Assembly (NCBI GenBank): GCA_015499995.1
Contig: JADNRV010000071.1
Span: 186,001-250,000 of the forward strand
DNA length: 64,000 nt
Direction: 5' to 3'
Source: Flammula alnicola
Lineage: Eukaryota > Basidiomycota > Agaricomycetes > Agaricales > Strophariaceae
This document shows, piece after piece, positions 1 through 10,777 of the stretch. Below the pieces are notes generated by a model. The model did not search any database. It worked only from the letters and a program-made list of their open reading frames with translations, and was not told the origin of the DNA. The position numbers and the translations under genes are program-made. Each line of letters starts with the position of its first letter. Within the stretch, counting starts at the first letter, position 1.

Positions 1-454
1 GAAGGCAAAGTTAAGAGCCTGGGTGGGGAAGTAACGGATGACGTTGGCGGTGTTTCCTCGCCAGAGTGAGAGCATACCCTCCTCCCTGTATGTGCGGGAG
101 AAAGCGTCGCCGACGCCCTTGTAGGGGGTAGCGAGACGACCTTGCTTGATCTGAGCGCGTGACGTGTCAGCGTAAATTCCAACGAAAGGGCGACTAAACC
201 AACCATCTCATCCTGGTTCTGGACCAGGAGCTTGATACGCTCAATGGGAGCAGCGGATGTCTTCGCGACAGCCTAGAAGAAACCGAGTGAGAAGTAGAAG
301 AAGAGATAAGCGCCAAAGATGCTTACAGCGGAGACACCACCCATCAAGAAATCGACTGGACATCAAGGACGGTGAGGAATAGAAGGATAACAGAGCAAGA
401 GATACACTGACTAGCGAATTCCTGGGGCGACTTGCCCTTCTTAACTTCGGCCAT
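1..454 (-). CDS. aac: Mitochondrial ADP/ATP carrier (adenine nucleotide translocase), 3' part outside window
   Basis: Inner-membrane carrier exchanging cytosolic ADP for matrix ATP. Exons in transcription order: 454-412, 355-327, 272-204, 150-1 (continues past the window start). The start [10 protein letters not shown] is followed by DFLMGGVSA and the first mitochondrial-carrier repeat with [17 protein letters not shown]. The stretch [19 protein letters not shown] is diagnostic of ADP/ATP carriers rather than other family members. The three introns have GT-AG borders and keep frame. The signature RRRMMM lies in the missing part. About 95 of roughly 310 residues are present. The start ATG was chosen because no in-frame ATG lies upstream and the N-terminus is short, as usual in fungi. 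Identification is very secure from family knowledge. Confidence 0.93.
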
Positions 455-992
455 TTTTTAGAAGGAACCGGAAAGGAGGAGTGGAGGTGGTGAAGGTGAA
501 AGGTTGAGCACAAGATTTGCGAAAAACTTCGCGTCAAAAAGCTTTTCGGGAAGCACCGGATCACTTTCAACTCCGCTCCCTCCCTATCCGGCATGGTTGC
601 CGATCCTCGTGATCTCTGCTGGCAGTGCGCCACTGGTGCGCCATTGTATATACCCGATCGACGGTAAAATAAAAGGAAATGACACATACCCCGCATTAGA
701 TGGACGACCAGAAATTTTGCTCAGCCTTGAAGCAACAAAATTGAGTCCGCCCTGCTCGCGCAAGAGCCAGTCCTCCCGTACAGCTCAAATTTTCTGAATT
801 CTTGCATCATGGCATGTATTGTATACCTGAAACTCGTATTCCAAATTTTGTGATGAAAAACGAACTTTGAAGTCCTTCAGTGGGTGGAGCAATGCAGCAA
901 ATTTCCCCACATTAGAACAGTACACTGTAATTATATTACGAGTATCTGAGAGTCTGTATAGTTATCGATAATACTATTACGAATAGAAACTG
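455..992. other. Intergenic: carrier promoter and Siz1 3' flank
   Basis: Upstream of the ADP/ATP carrier start and downstream of the Siz1 stop (tail to head, same strand). T/C-rich tracts lie just upstream of 454 when read on the minus strand. I see no further gene; the short ORFs here do not show a coding pattern. Confidence 0.5.
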
Positions 993-3536
993 CTACGCTG
1001 GCCATCGCGAGTTCTGCGATGGACGAGAAAGATACGCCGAATTCGTTAATGGCGGCAGCTGCAAAGACGGATTGCTCGACCCATTTCTTGCAACAAAATT
1101 AGAATACGTCGCAGGAGGAGGAGGCAGAGTGTTATTCGAAAATGACGACGAATAGCGAGGGGATGATGGAGGGTGGTTGTTTATCGACGACGCATGCAAT
1201 ACCGGAGCAGCGCCATTGATGGCTCCCGACGGCACCCTGGGCACGGGCAAGATACGAGACGGATCCATTCTTCCTTTCTTCCATATCTGATCATGATCCG
1301 CGACTGAGTTATCAAGTTCGGCATCTGTAGCCTTCCGCTTCCCGTGCGCGTTCGACACAATCGGCTCGTCATCGTCGTCCGAGTCGTCCAACGTCAAGTC
1401 GATTACGTTGTTGGCTTGCGAGCGCGTCTGCGTCGATCGAGGCAGCGACCCTTCAAAGGAGTGGTTGGCGGAAGATGTATATGACGGGGATAGCTCTCGC
1501 TTCACACGACCTTCATCGTCATCCGAGTCAGAATCGTCGAGCACCAAGACTTCGATATTGGAAGCCTTGCCCTTGCCGTTGGCTTGAGCTGAACCATTTC
1601 CATTTGGGGGTGGACAGGATGTGCTCTGAGAGGGCGCTGGAGGTTTCTTGGATGGCGAGGGCTTAACCGCTGGAGGGTGAGCAGCTCTCCACTCTGCTGA
1701 CCCATACTTGTTATCAGATGTATGCCATTGTCCATCAGCCTCCACTATCACATCCTCTACACTTTCTGGGGTTTGCTGCAGGATCTCATCGAAATAACTG
1801 GAATGTCGAAATTAGACCCATAAATCACGACATAAAAAGTTGAACCTACCCATCCAAGATCAAATCCTTATGGTCCAGAGTTCGTTCGCACACAGGGCAG
1901 AGCCACGTCGTCGTTTGCTCCATCATGGTGAACCACGAAGTGGCGTCAAAACATTGTGGGTGAACACACTTCGACGACCGACATGGGGTCGTAATTCGCA
2001 CAAAAGTGAGCTGTAATGCTGCTCAGTACTTCACGATCATCCGTCAGGGTGCATGGCTACTGACTGGACATTTCAATGACATTTTCTGCGGCCCTGCTAC
2101 AATGTCGTCATCTTCCGTCATGGCTTGGATCACTGCGAACATGCGTTAGCCAAGCCAAAATTCTGATGAACAAACGTACTTTTGTGCCGGATGTCTTGTG
2201 CACTTTGATGGTGCTGCGATTTCAAGTTGGCAACCAATGCGTCGATTGTGGTCGTCTCGACCAACATGATAATCATATAGTACTTCTGACGATAATTATT
2301 CAGCAATACGCTTATTACCGAAAGCAAACGTTGCGAACCTTCGATTGCACGGGCTGTTGGCTGTTCACGTACACCATTTCCACCCTGTTGGACCCTGTAA
2401 TCCGAGAATACTTGCCAATATCCGGCGGAGGAGCTGTGCCGGGTTTCTTCTTCAACCCTTTCAGACTCGCTGTTATCTGCGTGTTGTTAACGCGGACCTC
2501 GCAGGTGGGAGGAAACTCGATTGGACATGGGACAGCGTTCGATCTGAACGAGTTAACCCCAGCGTAGAAAATAGACGAAGTGCAGAACAACCGAAGCTGA
2601 TACTTCGATCTGATCGGCAAAAATGGATGAGAACCAAGGGAGACAGCGTGCAAAAGATGATAAGTACCCAGTAGCTTTCATCTTCATCATCTGGTCATTG
2701 TTCAACGTGAAAGACAGCGTTTGTTGACGGCGATCGGTCGCACTAGTCGATTCTGAGCGCCAAAGCTTAGCATGCGTGCGAATGCTGCATAAACGCCGTT
2801 GACAAACCTGGACATTCTACCACCGAAGTTACAGCCTGGTCGATTGTGAAAAATGGAGAATCCCTAAAGCGAATTCCTGCAGAATAAGGTCAAGTAATAT
2901 ATAAATAAACAAGTAGGTTCTAAGTACCTGCAACTTTTTGGCCACCGGAGGTTGAAGGACCGGGTGCAGAAACAGCAGCGGGTCGTCGGGGAGGCGCGTA
3001 CGGGTCGTAATGGCTTATGCTACTCCCGCCAGGAAGGGTGGAGAGATAATGGCTAGCCTTCGGAGGATCATATGTCGCGTGAGAGCTGGGAGGAGTTGGA
3101 AGCAGGCCGGAAAGTGGTAGTGAACGGCTAGGCGTATAGCTGAAAGAAAACAGAGACATGAGAATCGAATGACCAAAGCGCATAAATGACGTCGCGGGCT
3201 CTAATGCCAATCAAAAACACCACTCACATCCCAGTTGTCCGCACTTGATAAACGATTGCCTTTGCTTTCATCCACTTGTCTTCAAAATTACTAGCCCGCC
3301 AAGCATCGAGGACGCTGACAATTCTATCGATGATATCTTGCTTTTTGCCGCCTTTCGAGAAGTGCGTGCCACATTCTTCGTTCATTCCGGATAAAATCTG
3401 TTTCAACCTGTCGACGGTGTTATTCTTGATATTGTGGCGAACTTGCTGTTATCAAAGTCATCTATTAGGGAATATAAAAGGGGTGGAATGGAAGAAAACA
3501 TACTTCAAACTCAAGCCATGCTTCTGTACTAGCCAT
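993..3536 (-). CDS. siz1: SUMO E3 ligase, Siz/PIAS family (SAP, PINIT, SP-RING)
   Basis: Nuclear E3 ligase that transfers SUMO from Ubc9 to targets. Exons: 3536-3504, 3445-3228, 3139-2928, 2876-2808, 2752-2668, 2609-2339, 2285-2180, 2132-2065, 2010-1850, 1797-993; they sum to 675 codons plus stop. Domains in order: SAP (residues about 13-50, QILSGMNEECGTHFSKGGKK), PINIT (about 155-330, PIEFPPTCEVRVN and GLKKKPGTAPPPDI), SP-RING (about 350-405, with CRSSKCVHPQCFD and LCPVCERTL giving the C-x-H-C-C-C zinc pattern). The tail has two acidic SUMO-interaction motifs, IEVLVLDDSD at about 489 and VIDLTLDDSD at about 539. It shares a 228-bp divergent promoter region with nudC. Family assignment is firm; splice sites are inferred by eye. 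Confidence 0.93.
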
Positions 3537-3764
3537 TGGAGTCCAGCCTACGGTGTTGTTGCCCTCAGAGAAGGGAGTGAGTTCGCAATGTGCCCGCAAA
3601 GCCAATGTACAAGGTAGGCCCTCGAATGCAAACATGGTCAAATAACCGGACGCGCTTTCGCTGATGTTGGCTTAGTCAGCAGTATCTTAATTTATAGATG
3701 TCAAATCGTTCCCGAATGATCCAAAATTCATTTTTCTCCCGAGTTTACTCATCTCTCCCTTACC

Positions 3765-4698
3765 ATGTCAACTGCACAAGAGGATTACGACAAACTCTCC
3801 CCGGAGGAGCGCGAAGCTTTCGATAACGAGGCCAAGGCCCATGAAGAACAAGAGCAGGCTGGTATGCACCTGCCATAACGGGGACTACTTGTCTCATCAT
3901 CTTTTTGATCTTTTAGCGCTGCCGTATACCTGGACCCAGGAACTAGGTGAGGTCGACGTTACCGTACCTGTGCCACAAGGTACTCGCGGCAAAGACCTCC
4001 ATGTTGTCATTCAGAAGAAGAAACTCAGCGTCGGACTGAAGGGTGCTGAGCCTATCATGGCCGGAGAATTATGCAAGGAGATCAAGGTCGAAGATAGCAC
4101 TTGGACCGTTCGTGAGTATATATATTATCTCCTACCTATAATTATTGACTCGATCTAACAACTTGTATTTTAGAGGATAACAAAGCTGTTCTCATCCATC
4201 TGGAGAAGATTAATGATCAAACTTGGTGGGAGAACGTCCTGACACACCATCCCAAGATCGACACGAAGAAAATCGAGCCTGCGAACAGCAAATTGAGCGA
4301 TCTGGACAATGAGACGCGGTGAGTGTATCATCACAAAACTCATCGATTGACATTACGCCTAACCCATTTCTCTTTCTCCTAACAGAGGAATGGTTGAGAA
4401 GATGATGGTATGGCATACTGAACCTTCTAGTGATTCCGTACTAACCGTTTATCGCCACTGCAGTTTGACAACCAACAGAAAGTGAGTTGACAAAGCCAGT
4501 CTCCCATTTCCTTTATTGATCCCGTTATCTAGCAAATGGGCAAGCCCACGTCTGACGAGCTGAAGAAGATGGAGGTGATTTATTCTGGTCCTCGCTTTGC
4601 TTTTTGGGTTACTAATGCCGAGTCTTCTCTTCCAGGCTCTCAAGAAATTCCAGGCTGCTCATCCCGAGCTCGACTTCTCTAACGCTAAGGTCACATAA
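3765..4698 (+). CDS. nudC: Nuclear movement protein NudC (CS/p23-fold chaperone cofactor)
   Basis: Hsp90-associated cofactor that stabilises dynein/LIS1 pathway proteins and is needed for nuclear migration in hyphae. Exons: 3765-3861, 3917-4111, 4174-4318, 4386-4407, 4464-4481, 4533-4574, 4636-4698, total 193 aa. An acidic N-terminus is followed by the CS domain (about 35-125; [17 protein letters not shown], then [13 protein letters not shown]) and the NudC-specific C-terminus ([27 protein letters not shown]). Length matches fungal NudC proteins. Two internal exons are tiny (22 and 18 nt) yet restore the conserved MVEKMM-FDNQQK-QMGKPT order exactly, which supports the model. It is convergent with esf1, with 140 bp between the stops. 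Confidence 0.95.
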
Positions 4699-4838
4699 TA
4701 TCTCGGCCACCATATCAATAGTTACCGCACAATGTATAATGGAGTGCTCGCTCAAATTAATAGCGATGTTTGTTTTACTGAGGAACCAGAATATGCTTCA
4801 TTGGAGTGCAAATCGGAATAGGACGGATGGCGGGTCTA

Positions 4839-7389
4839 CTACAGCTTTCTCCGTTTACCCTGCCCCGATGGCTCTATATTCGTACTCTTTCTTTTCACGC
4901 TCTCCACCAAACTCTGCAGACTCTTCGGACCAGTCTCTCCTGTGGTCTTCGGCTTGCTAGGAGCACCTTCCACGTGCTCGTCGCGCAGCTCACGTTGGCG
5001 TTTCTGACGCTCGTCAAGCAACGCGCTCATGGCTTTCGTCTTCTTGAAACTAAAAGAAAAGAAAAGAAAAGAAAAAAACAAGTTATATCGTCAGCACCCA
5101 TGCGAACTTCTTTCAGAAAAAAACACGTACTGAGGATTGGTAGGATCAATAGCGAACTGATGATCCTCGAACAAGACCTTGAACCGCTCGTCCTTGACAT
5201 CCATGACAAAGTCCTCCTGGGCCTCGTTGTCGTCCTCCGTTGTCTTGCCTTTCCGTCCCTTTCTTCTCTTCTTCTGCTTCTCGGCTTTGATGACAGACTT
5301 GAGGTTGAAGTGTTTCGGCTCCGCGTTGGGATTGTCAGACGCGACGAGCAGCGCCAGTTCCTCCGCAGTCGCCTCTGCGCGAGCGGTGGGTTTGTCTTCA
5401 TCATCCCCATCACCCTGGTTATTCTTCGTGCTTTTCTGTTTCTTATCTTTCTTCGATTTGCCTTCAGCAGGCTTTTCCTGTTCTGCCTGACCCTGCTCGT
5501 CGTCACTACCCGCCTCGAAAAAGTCGTCTTCCAACTTCTCCTTCTTACCACCACCCTCACGCTCATCCGTATCCTTATCCTTGACCTCCTCCTTCCTCTT
5601 CTTCCTCTTCTCCCTCATCTTCCGCTGATACCTCTCCAGCGTCGTCTCGTCCTTGTCGTCCTTCTTGCTCAGGCCCGGCGTGAACGTGATCTCCATATCC
5701 ACATCGTCGTCGCCGGCAGCATCGTCTCCCCACCCTTCCGGCATAGCGTCGTCGTTGCCGCCCAGCAGGAGCGCTCTCAACTTATCCCTCGACGCTTTCT
5801 TGTCCTTCTTGTCCTTCTTCTTCTGCTGCTGCTTCGGAGCGCCCTGGCCTTCCGCACCGTCCGACTCGGACTCGGAGGACGTGTTGGCGATGTAGGCTCG
5901 GAAATCGGACTCTTCGATTTCCTTCCGTGTCAGCGCACGTCGCGTAACTTGGTTGCGCTCCGGGTCGTCGTCGTCCCATGTCAGTTTGACTTTTGAGTGT
6001 CGTAGAGCCTGGGGTGATGCGTTATTTAGGGATGTAAGAATTTTGTAGAGATGGTAGAGACTTACGTCGGTAACGAATTCGACAGCTTTGTATTGTGTGT
6101 TTACCTCATCGGTAGCCTCGTCTCTATGAATGGAATGAGGAAATTGGGGGAAAACGTATTGAAGGATGAATGACTTACCGTGGCTCGTTTTCGAAGGTCA
6201 TATCCTCAGGAACGAAGCTCATGTCAAAAACGTTCGCAGACCGTTCAAGTTCTGTGCCCTCCAGCTCGTTGTATATATGTGATGCTGCGTCCACCGTATC
6301 GCACGTCACGATCGCATAGTAATACCTGGTTCCTTCCTTAATGAAATTATCATCGACACATAAAAAGGAACACCCACCTCAACCGTTCCAGCTGGTATTT
6401 CCGCAACTTATCTTCATCGTACTCGTCCTCGCCTCCAACCTCATACACGTTCTTTTCGTCGATATCGTCGACATCTAAATCTTTCTTCTTGAATATCTCT
6501 GGCGGCGGACCCTCCCTCTCCTCTCGCGCCATCCGCTCCTTGCCAAAGTCGCTCGGGTATACACGCACGCTGAGCACCTTCCCTCGAGCGACATTCACCT
6601 GGGCGCCCGGCTCGCCTCTTCCGGGGCGCCGCCTGTCGAGGTTGGGTTCTGCTATCGAGGTCGAGGATGAAGACGCACGCACGATAGGCGCGGTAGGCGA
6701 GACGAGGGACGCGCAGATCTTGTACAAATGGTGCGCGCGAACGTGGTCCCAGTCGAGGTTGACGACAGCCAGCCGGGACGTGCGCTCTGCCGCCTCTGCC
6801 GCCTCCTGGTCATCCCTTTCCTCTCGGTGGGTCTTGGCGTAACTCGCCGCCTGCGCATCGAGGTCGGCAAAGATGTTGTCGTCGTCGTCGTCGTCTTCGT
6901 CCAAATCGACCTCGGCGTCCTCGTCCTCCTCGCCGGGCACGGCTATGGGCCTGGAGGAATCGCCGCCGAGGGTGACGAAGCCTCCGTCGTCTGATTCATC
7001 AGAGTCTCGTGCGTTTTCTTCATCTTCCTCGTCCGATGACTCGAGGAGGACCTCTCCGCGCGCAAGATCAGGTTTTCGCGGAGCGTCGACATCGTCCTTT
7101 TCGGCATCGTCCTTTTCCAAGCGGTAATACCGTCGTAGGTTGTCTTGTTCCTGCGTATCAGAGATGGGACGCCCGTACTTGTCGACCTTGCGGCCCGCTG
7201 TAATAATAACATTGCGCCCAATCAGCAAACACGAATGAGAGAGATGGTTGGCATCAACATGCCGTTTTTCTTCTTGTCCTGCTTGAAAACACTTTTGAAG
7301 CGCTCGTCGATGACGACTTTTGTGTTTTTGGTTTTGGGACGGCGAAAACGGGGGTCGGATTTTAGTCTGGCGAAGCGAGGGTCCGACAT
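4839..7389 (-). CDS. esf1: Pre-rRNA processing protein Esf1
   Basis: Nucleolar factor for 18S rRNA maturation in the small-subunit processome. Exons: 7389-7263, 7197-6378, 6325-6179, 6123-6066, 6008-5131, 5049-4839, total 746 aa. Visible landmarks: N-terminal DPRF repeats (DPRFARLKSDPRFRRP) and VDKYGRPIS, long acidic runs, the conserved core VNLDWDHVRAHHLYKI, VARGKVLSVRVYPSDFG and the RRM-like YYYAIVTCDTVDAASHIYNE. Near the end are DPTNPHFKKTKAM and the Lys/Arg-rich tail with a terminal KRRKL. The first intron (7262-7198) only keeps frame if it uses a GC donor (GCATGT), which also gives the expected junction before GRKVDKYGRP. It is divergent from the Kex2-repeat gene across 415 bp. Confidence 0.92.
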
Positions 7390-7804
7390 GGTTGTTAGGA
7401 TTGGATAGAAAAAGAGGTAAGAATATTACTGGACCATCTAAAAATAAAAATCTAACACATCACGTGTGATCTAAAAAAAGGCGTCGCGACCATCATATCA
7501 GATTGGTGTCGCTGTCGTCGTGTGTCGACCAACATGCCCGAGTCTTTTATTTAAATACGCCAACACGTTCTCTTCTCTTTCTTCCCCCTTCTTCGTTTCT
7601 CTTTCCTTCCTGTAAGTCTCCGCCTCCTCTCCCTTAGGTTTTTCTGACCACTTTTTCTTCAACCCAGTTCTTCGTTTCAGCCCCGGCCGCAGGCGCGCCC
7701 TATCCGACTTGAGCCTTTTTACAACTCTTTTCACTTTCATTTCGTCGTCGTCCCACGCACAGGAGCACCTCTTCCCCTTCGTTCACTTTTGCACGCTTTC
7801 CACC
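7390..7804. promoter_or_regulatory. Divergent intergenic promoter region esf1 / Kex2-repeat precursor
   Basis: A 415-bp region between two divergently read starts. The right half is a long C/T-rich tract (about 7555-7640 and 7720-7800) typical of the transcription start area of highly expressed fungal genes. There is no ORF of substance. An ATCACGTGTGAT-like palindrome, with a CACGTG core, lies at about 7459-7468. Confidence 0.4.
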
Positions 7805-8659
7805 ATGTTTTCCAGAACAGCCCTCATTGCCTTCCTGACGTTCGCCCTCGCCGGCCAGGCTATGGCAGCTTCGATACCCATGCCTATGAAGGTCAGTCAG
7901 CTTTACCCATCCAATCATATTTTTACAACAAGTTCCCATCACCTGACATAAATCATGATACATCAGGTCGCTATGAGGAGCGTAGCCCAGCGCTCGCCCG
8001 AACCTCTGGAGACCATCCCGGTTTACGTCAAACGTCAGATCCCTGCCGAGGACCCGGTCAAGGCGCCCAATGGCCAGATTGTGCCCTATAGGCGTCGTCA
8101 GATCCCTGCTGAGGACCCAGTGAAGGCACCCAACGGTCAAATTGTGCCCTACCGTCGTCGTCAGATTCCCGCCGAGGACCCAGTGAAGTCGCCAAACGGC
8201 CAGATCATACCCTACAAGCGCCGCCAAATCCCAGCTGAGGACCCGGTGAAGTCACCCAACGGCCAGATCATACCTTACAAGCGCCGCCAGATTCCCGCTG
8301 AGGACCCAGTCAAGTCCCCTAACGGCCAGATCGTGCCCTACAAGCGCCGCCAGATCCCTGCCGAGGACCCAGTAAAAGCACCCAATGGTCAAATAGTGCC
8401 TTACAGCCGTCGTCAGATTCCTGCAGAAGATCCAGTCAAGTCCCCTAACGGCACGATCGAGCCCTACAAGCGCCGCCAGATTCCCGCTGAGGACCCAGTC
8501 AAGGCCCCTAACGGCACGATTGAGCCCTACCGTCGTCGTCAGATCCCCGCCGAGGACGCCGTAAAGTCGCCCAACGGCACGATCGAGCCCTACAAGCGCC
8601 GCCAAATCCCAGCGGAAGACCCAGTGAAGTCCCCCAATGGCCAGATCGTGCCCTACTGA
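7805..8659 (+). CDS. Secreted Kex2-processed repeat-peptide precursor (ten 21-residue repeats)
   Basis: Exons 7805-7891 and 7967-8659, total 259 aa. Residues 1 to about 21 form a clean signal peptide (hydrophobic core LIAFLTFALAG, ending AMA). A short leader ending VYVKR follows, then ten head-to-tail units of 21 residues (63 nt), the last truncated at Tyr before the stop. The unit core is QIPAEDPVKSPNGQIVPY, joined by KRR, RRR or SRR, that is Kex2-type dibasic sites. Variation is confined to a few positions: Ala/Ser after VK, QIV/QII/TIE before PY, and one Ala for Pro in unit 9. I infer cleavage in the Golgi and release of about ten 18-mers, each starting with Gln (possible pyroglutamate) and ending in Tyr. 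There is no CAAX box, so it is not a typical basidiomycete lipopeptide pheromone. Function unknown. Confidence 0.85.
8033..8656 (+). repeat. Coding 63-bp tandem repeat, ten units
   Basis: Ten in-frame 63-nt units (the last lacks six nt) encode the peptide repeats of the precursor. Synonymous positions differ between units (for example CGTCGTCGT versus CGCCGC for the Arg codons) while the amino acids are kept, which points to selection on the peptide rather than a fresh slippage array. Confidence 0.9.
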
Positions 8660-9302
8660 AGGTTGGTGAACAGGCTTTTTTACTGCGTCATCGCTGCGCA
8701 AAGCTCTGAGCTCATCGTTACTTCATAGCATAGGTTTTTGAGTGCGTGCTGTTTAATGGATGGATGGACTCGTGGAGTGTGTTATTAGTATGTTACTGCG
8801 CGTGCTGGAGGACGCTGGCCCCTTTAGTCAGTGTTTTGTTGTAGATTGGCGTCGAACGTCGTCATTTGATAGTCGCATGGCTCTTCTTTTAATTCAAGAC
8901 TCGGATTGGACGGAACTATCGGGTGTCTTGTTCGTAAGATGAGTGAGGCGGTGTACGGGGAGTAGTCGGACATGACAACGGCCTTTGTTTTTTGCGGGTC
9001 GGCCGTCATTGCTGCGTGTTGTGTGCGTGTTGTTGTTCAACTTGTTGATCCGGACCAAGGGGCGGAGAAACCCGAACTCGTACAGGGCACTGCCCCGCTG
9101 CGTTTGTTCATCTCTGCCTTTATCGTCTCCATAGCTGCGAGCCTCAGCCACACCGGTCGTCAGGGAACCGGGGCGTGCAGTCGAGTATAAATCCAGCCGT
9201 CTCTCATATTTCTTTCTCCCACAGAGTCAACAGCTCCTCGAGCCCGTTCTCTTTTCCTTTTCTCCTTTTCTTTTTTTATTCCCCCCTTCTCTCCTTGACG
9301 AT
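8660..9302. other. Intergenic, 3' flank of the repeat precursor and promoter of the proline-rich gene
   Basis: No gene seen. A TATA-like element (GAGTATAAATCC) lies at about 9182-9193, some 110 bp before the next start. A C/T-rich tract runs up to that start. Confidence 0.45.
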
Positions 9303-10777
9303 ATGACCGAATACGATTATTCCCCCGAGGCCTATGAGCGGCATCTCGCCACTCAGAACCGCATCGCGAACTGGGTCGACACCACCGAGCAGCACAGGCC
9401 CCAGTTCGAGCATGCCGTTGGTCCCTCAGCAGCAATGCGCCCTCGGCAAGCATCGTACGACTCGTATTCGAAACCGAAGCGCTCGCCCCCGACTTCGCCT
9501 CTGCGTCAGCAGTATGGCAACGGCGGCCACCACTGGCAGCAGCAGCAGCCCCGCCAGCTCTTCGTGCATGCCCCACCGCCGCCCGACTCTGAGTCTTCAG
9601 AAGAGTACGGCGATGGTCCGGGCCCCATGCCTCTGCCTCTTGCAAGCCCAGGCATGATGTTCGCACCCCAGCGCGGCGGCGCCCCAGGAGCGTTCCACCA
9701 TATGGCCCCGCCGATGGTGTCCCCTCCGCCGATGATGATGCCCCCGACGTACATCACTGCCCCGCATCATAGGCCGTCGGCACATCACCGCCACCGGTCG
9801 CATTCGGCGCAATTGCGCTCGCGCTCGCACCAATCGGCGGCGTATTATAGCATGGCGTCGCCCCCCGTTTCCTCAGGGTATCAGTACGGATACCCACCGG
9901 TCATGGGCGGCAGCGCTGGCCACCCGGGATATTTCATGATGCAGCACCCCCACAGGGCAGCCCAGGTACCCGTCATGGTGAGTAACTTCTTCCGATAACT
10001 TTTTAAGCATCCCATATCGGCGAACCTTTCATGTTGTGCCCCATTAAATTCTGTCGTGTTTGCAACCCATTCTTACTCTCTTTCTCTCTCTCTTCTCCCA
10101 GTACCTGTAACCTCCTCCCTTGCTGAAATTTGCCTCTTTTTGTGCATCTTCTGCTCGCTTGCTTGGTCGCATCTTCAACCTCGTCCCATCGGCCGTTCTT
10201 TAATCGCCGCAATCCGCAATTCAAAAACAACCGACCAACCAACCAACCAACCAAAACCCCACATACACACCCCTTGCAGACACCGGACGCGTCCCAGCTC
10301 CAGCCGCCTCGTTCCGCACCAGCGAATGTATCGACCTTCAGCGTGTTCTCCAACACGACGGCGGCGTCTGCTTCAACGGCAGGACCCAGCTCTGCGTTCG
10401 CCACTCCGCCCCCTATAGGACTGGGAATAGGACCCGGCCCACCAGCATGGTCGACCTACGGCAGCGGCAGCTCGCCGACGCATTCCGCCATGTCGACGCC
10501 CCCTCTGCACCCGTCGAATTACTTCATCGGCATGGGTGGCATACCCCCTCCTCAGTCTCAACAGCAATACGCCAGCAGCATGCAGTTACATTCCGCGGTG
10601 ACGAGCCCGTCTCCGTACCCGTATGCGCCTGTGCCTGCGCCTGCACCTGTGCAGGCTTCGTCGTCGCAGCCTCTTCCTGGCGACCCGTATATCCTCCCGT
10701 ATAGTGCGCATCGGAGGGTGTACGACCTCAGTACGGGTCGGAGTAGGAAGGAGTATCTGCGGCGGAGCGTTGGATGA
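9303..10777 (+). CDS. Proline/glutamine/histidine-rich low-complexity protein, unknown
   Basis: Exons 9303-9977 and 10280-10777 give 390 aa in frame. I do not recognise a family. The N-terminus MTEYDYSPEAYERHLATQNR may form a short helix. The rest is disordered: poly-Gln/Pro, HH and RS-type runs (HHRHRSHSAQLRSRSH), PPMMMPP, and long Pro/Ser/Tyr stretches. The C-terminus is ordered and basic (DPYILPYSAHRRVYDLSTGRSRKEYLRRSVG in part), which looks like the conserved end of an otherwise free-evolving regulator. The 302-nt intron is unusually long for this window, so an additional small exon inside it is possible. There are no signal peptide or membrane segments. Confidence 0.65.

Noticed and set aside
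4806..5996. 396-codon plus-strand ORF
   Set aside because: Opposite the esf1 coding exons, Leu/Arg-rich because it complements acidic Lys/Glu codons; esf1 has clear homology.
8033..8656. CRISPR-like array
   Set aside because: Repeats are contiguous and coding, without spacers, in a eukaryotic gene.
7805..8659. Dikaritin-type cyclic RiPP cluster (ustiloxin-like)
   Set aside because: The precursor layout fits in part, but no UstYa/DUF3328 oxidase or other tailoring gene is seen nearby; left as a possibility only.
7700..8701. Long minus-strand ORFs (175 and 149 codons) opposite the Kex2-repeat gene
   Set aside because: They are antisense shadows of a 63-nt repeat that has no stop in that frame; no start context, signal peptide or family match.
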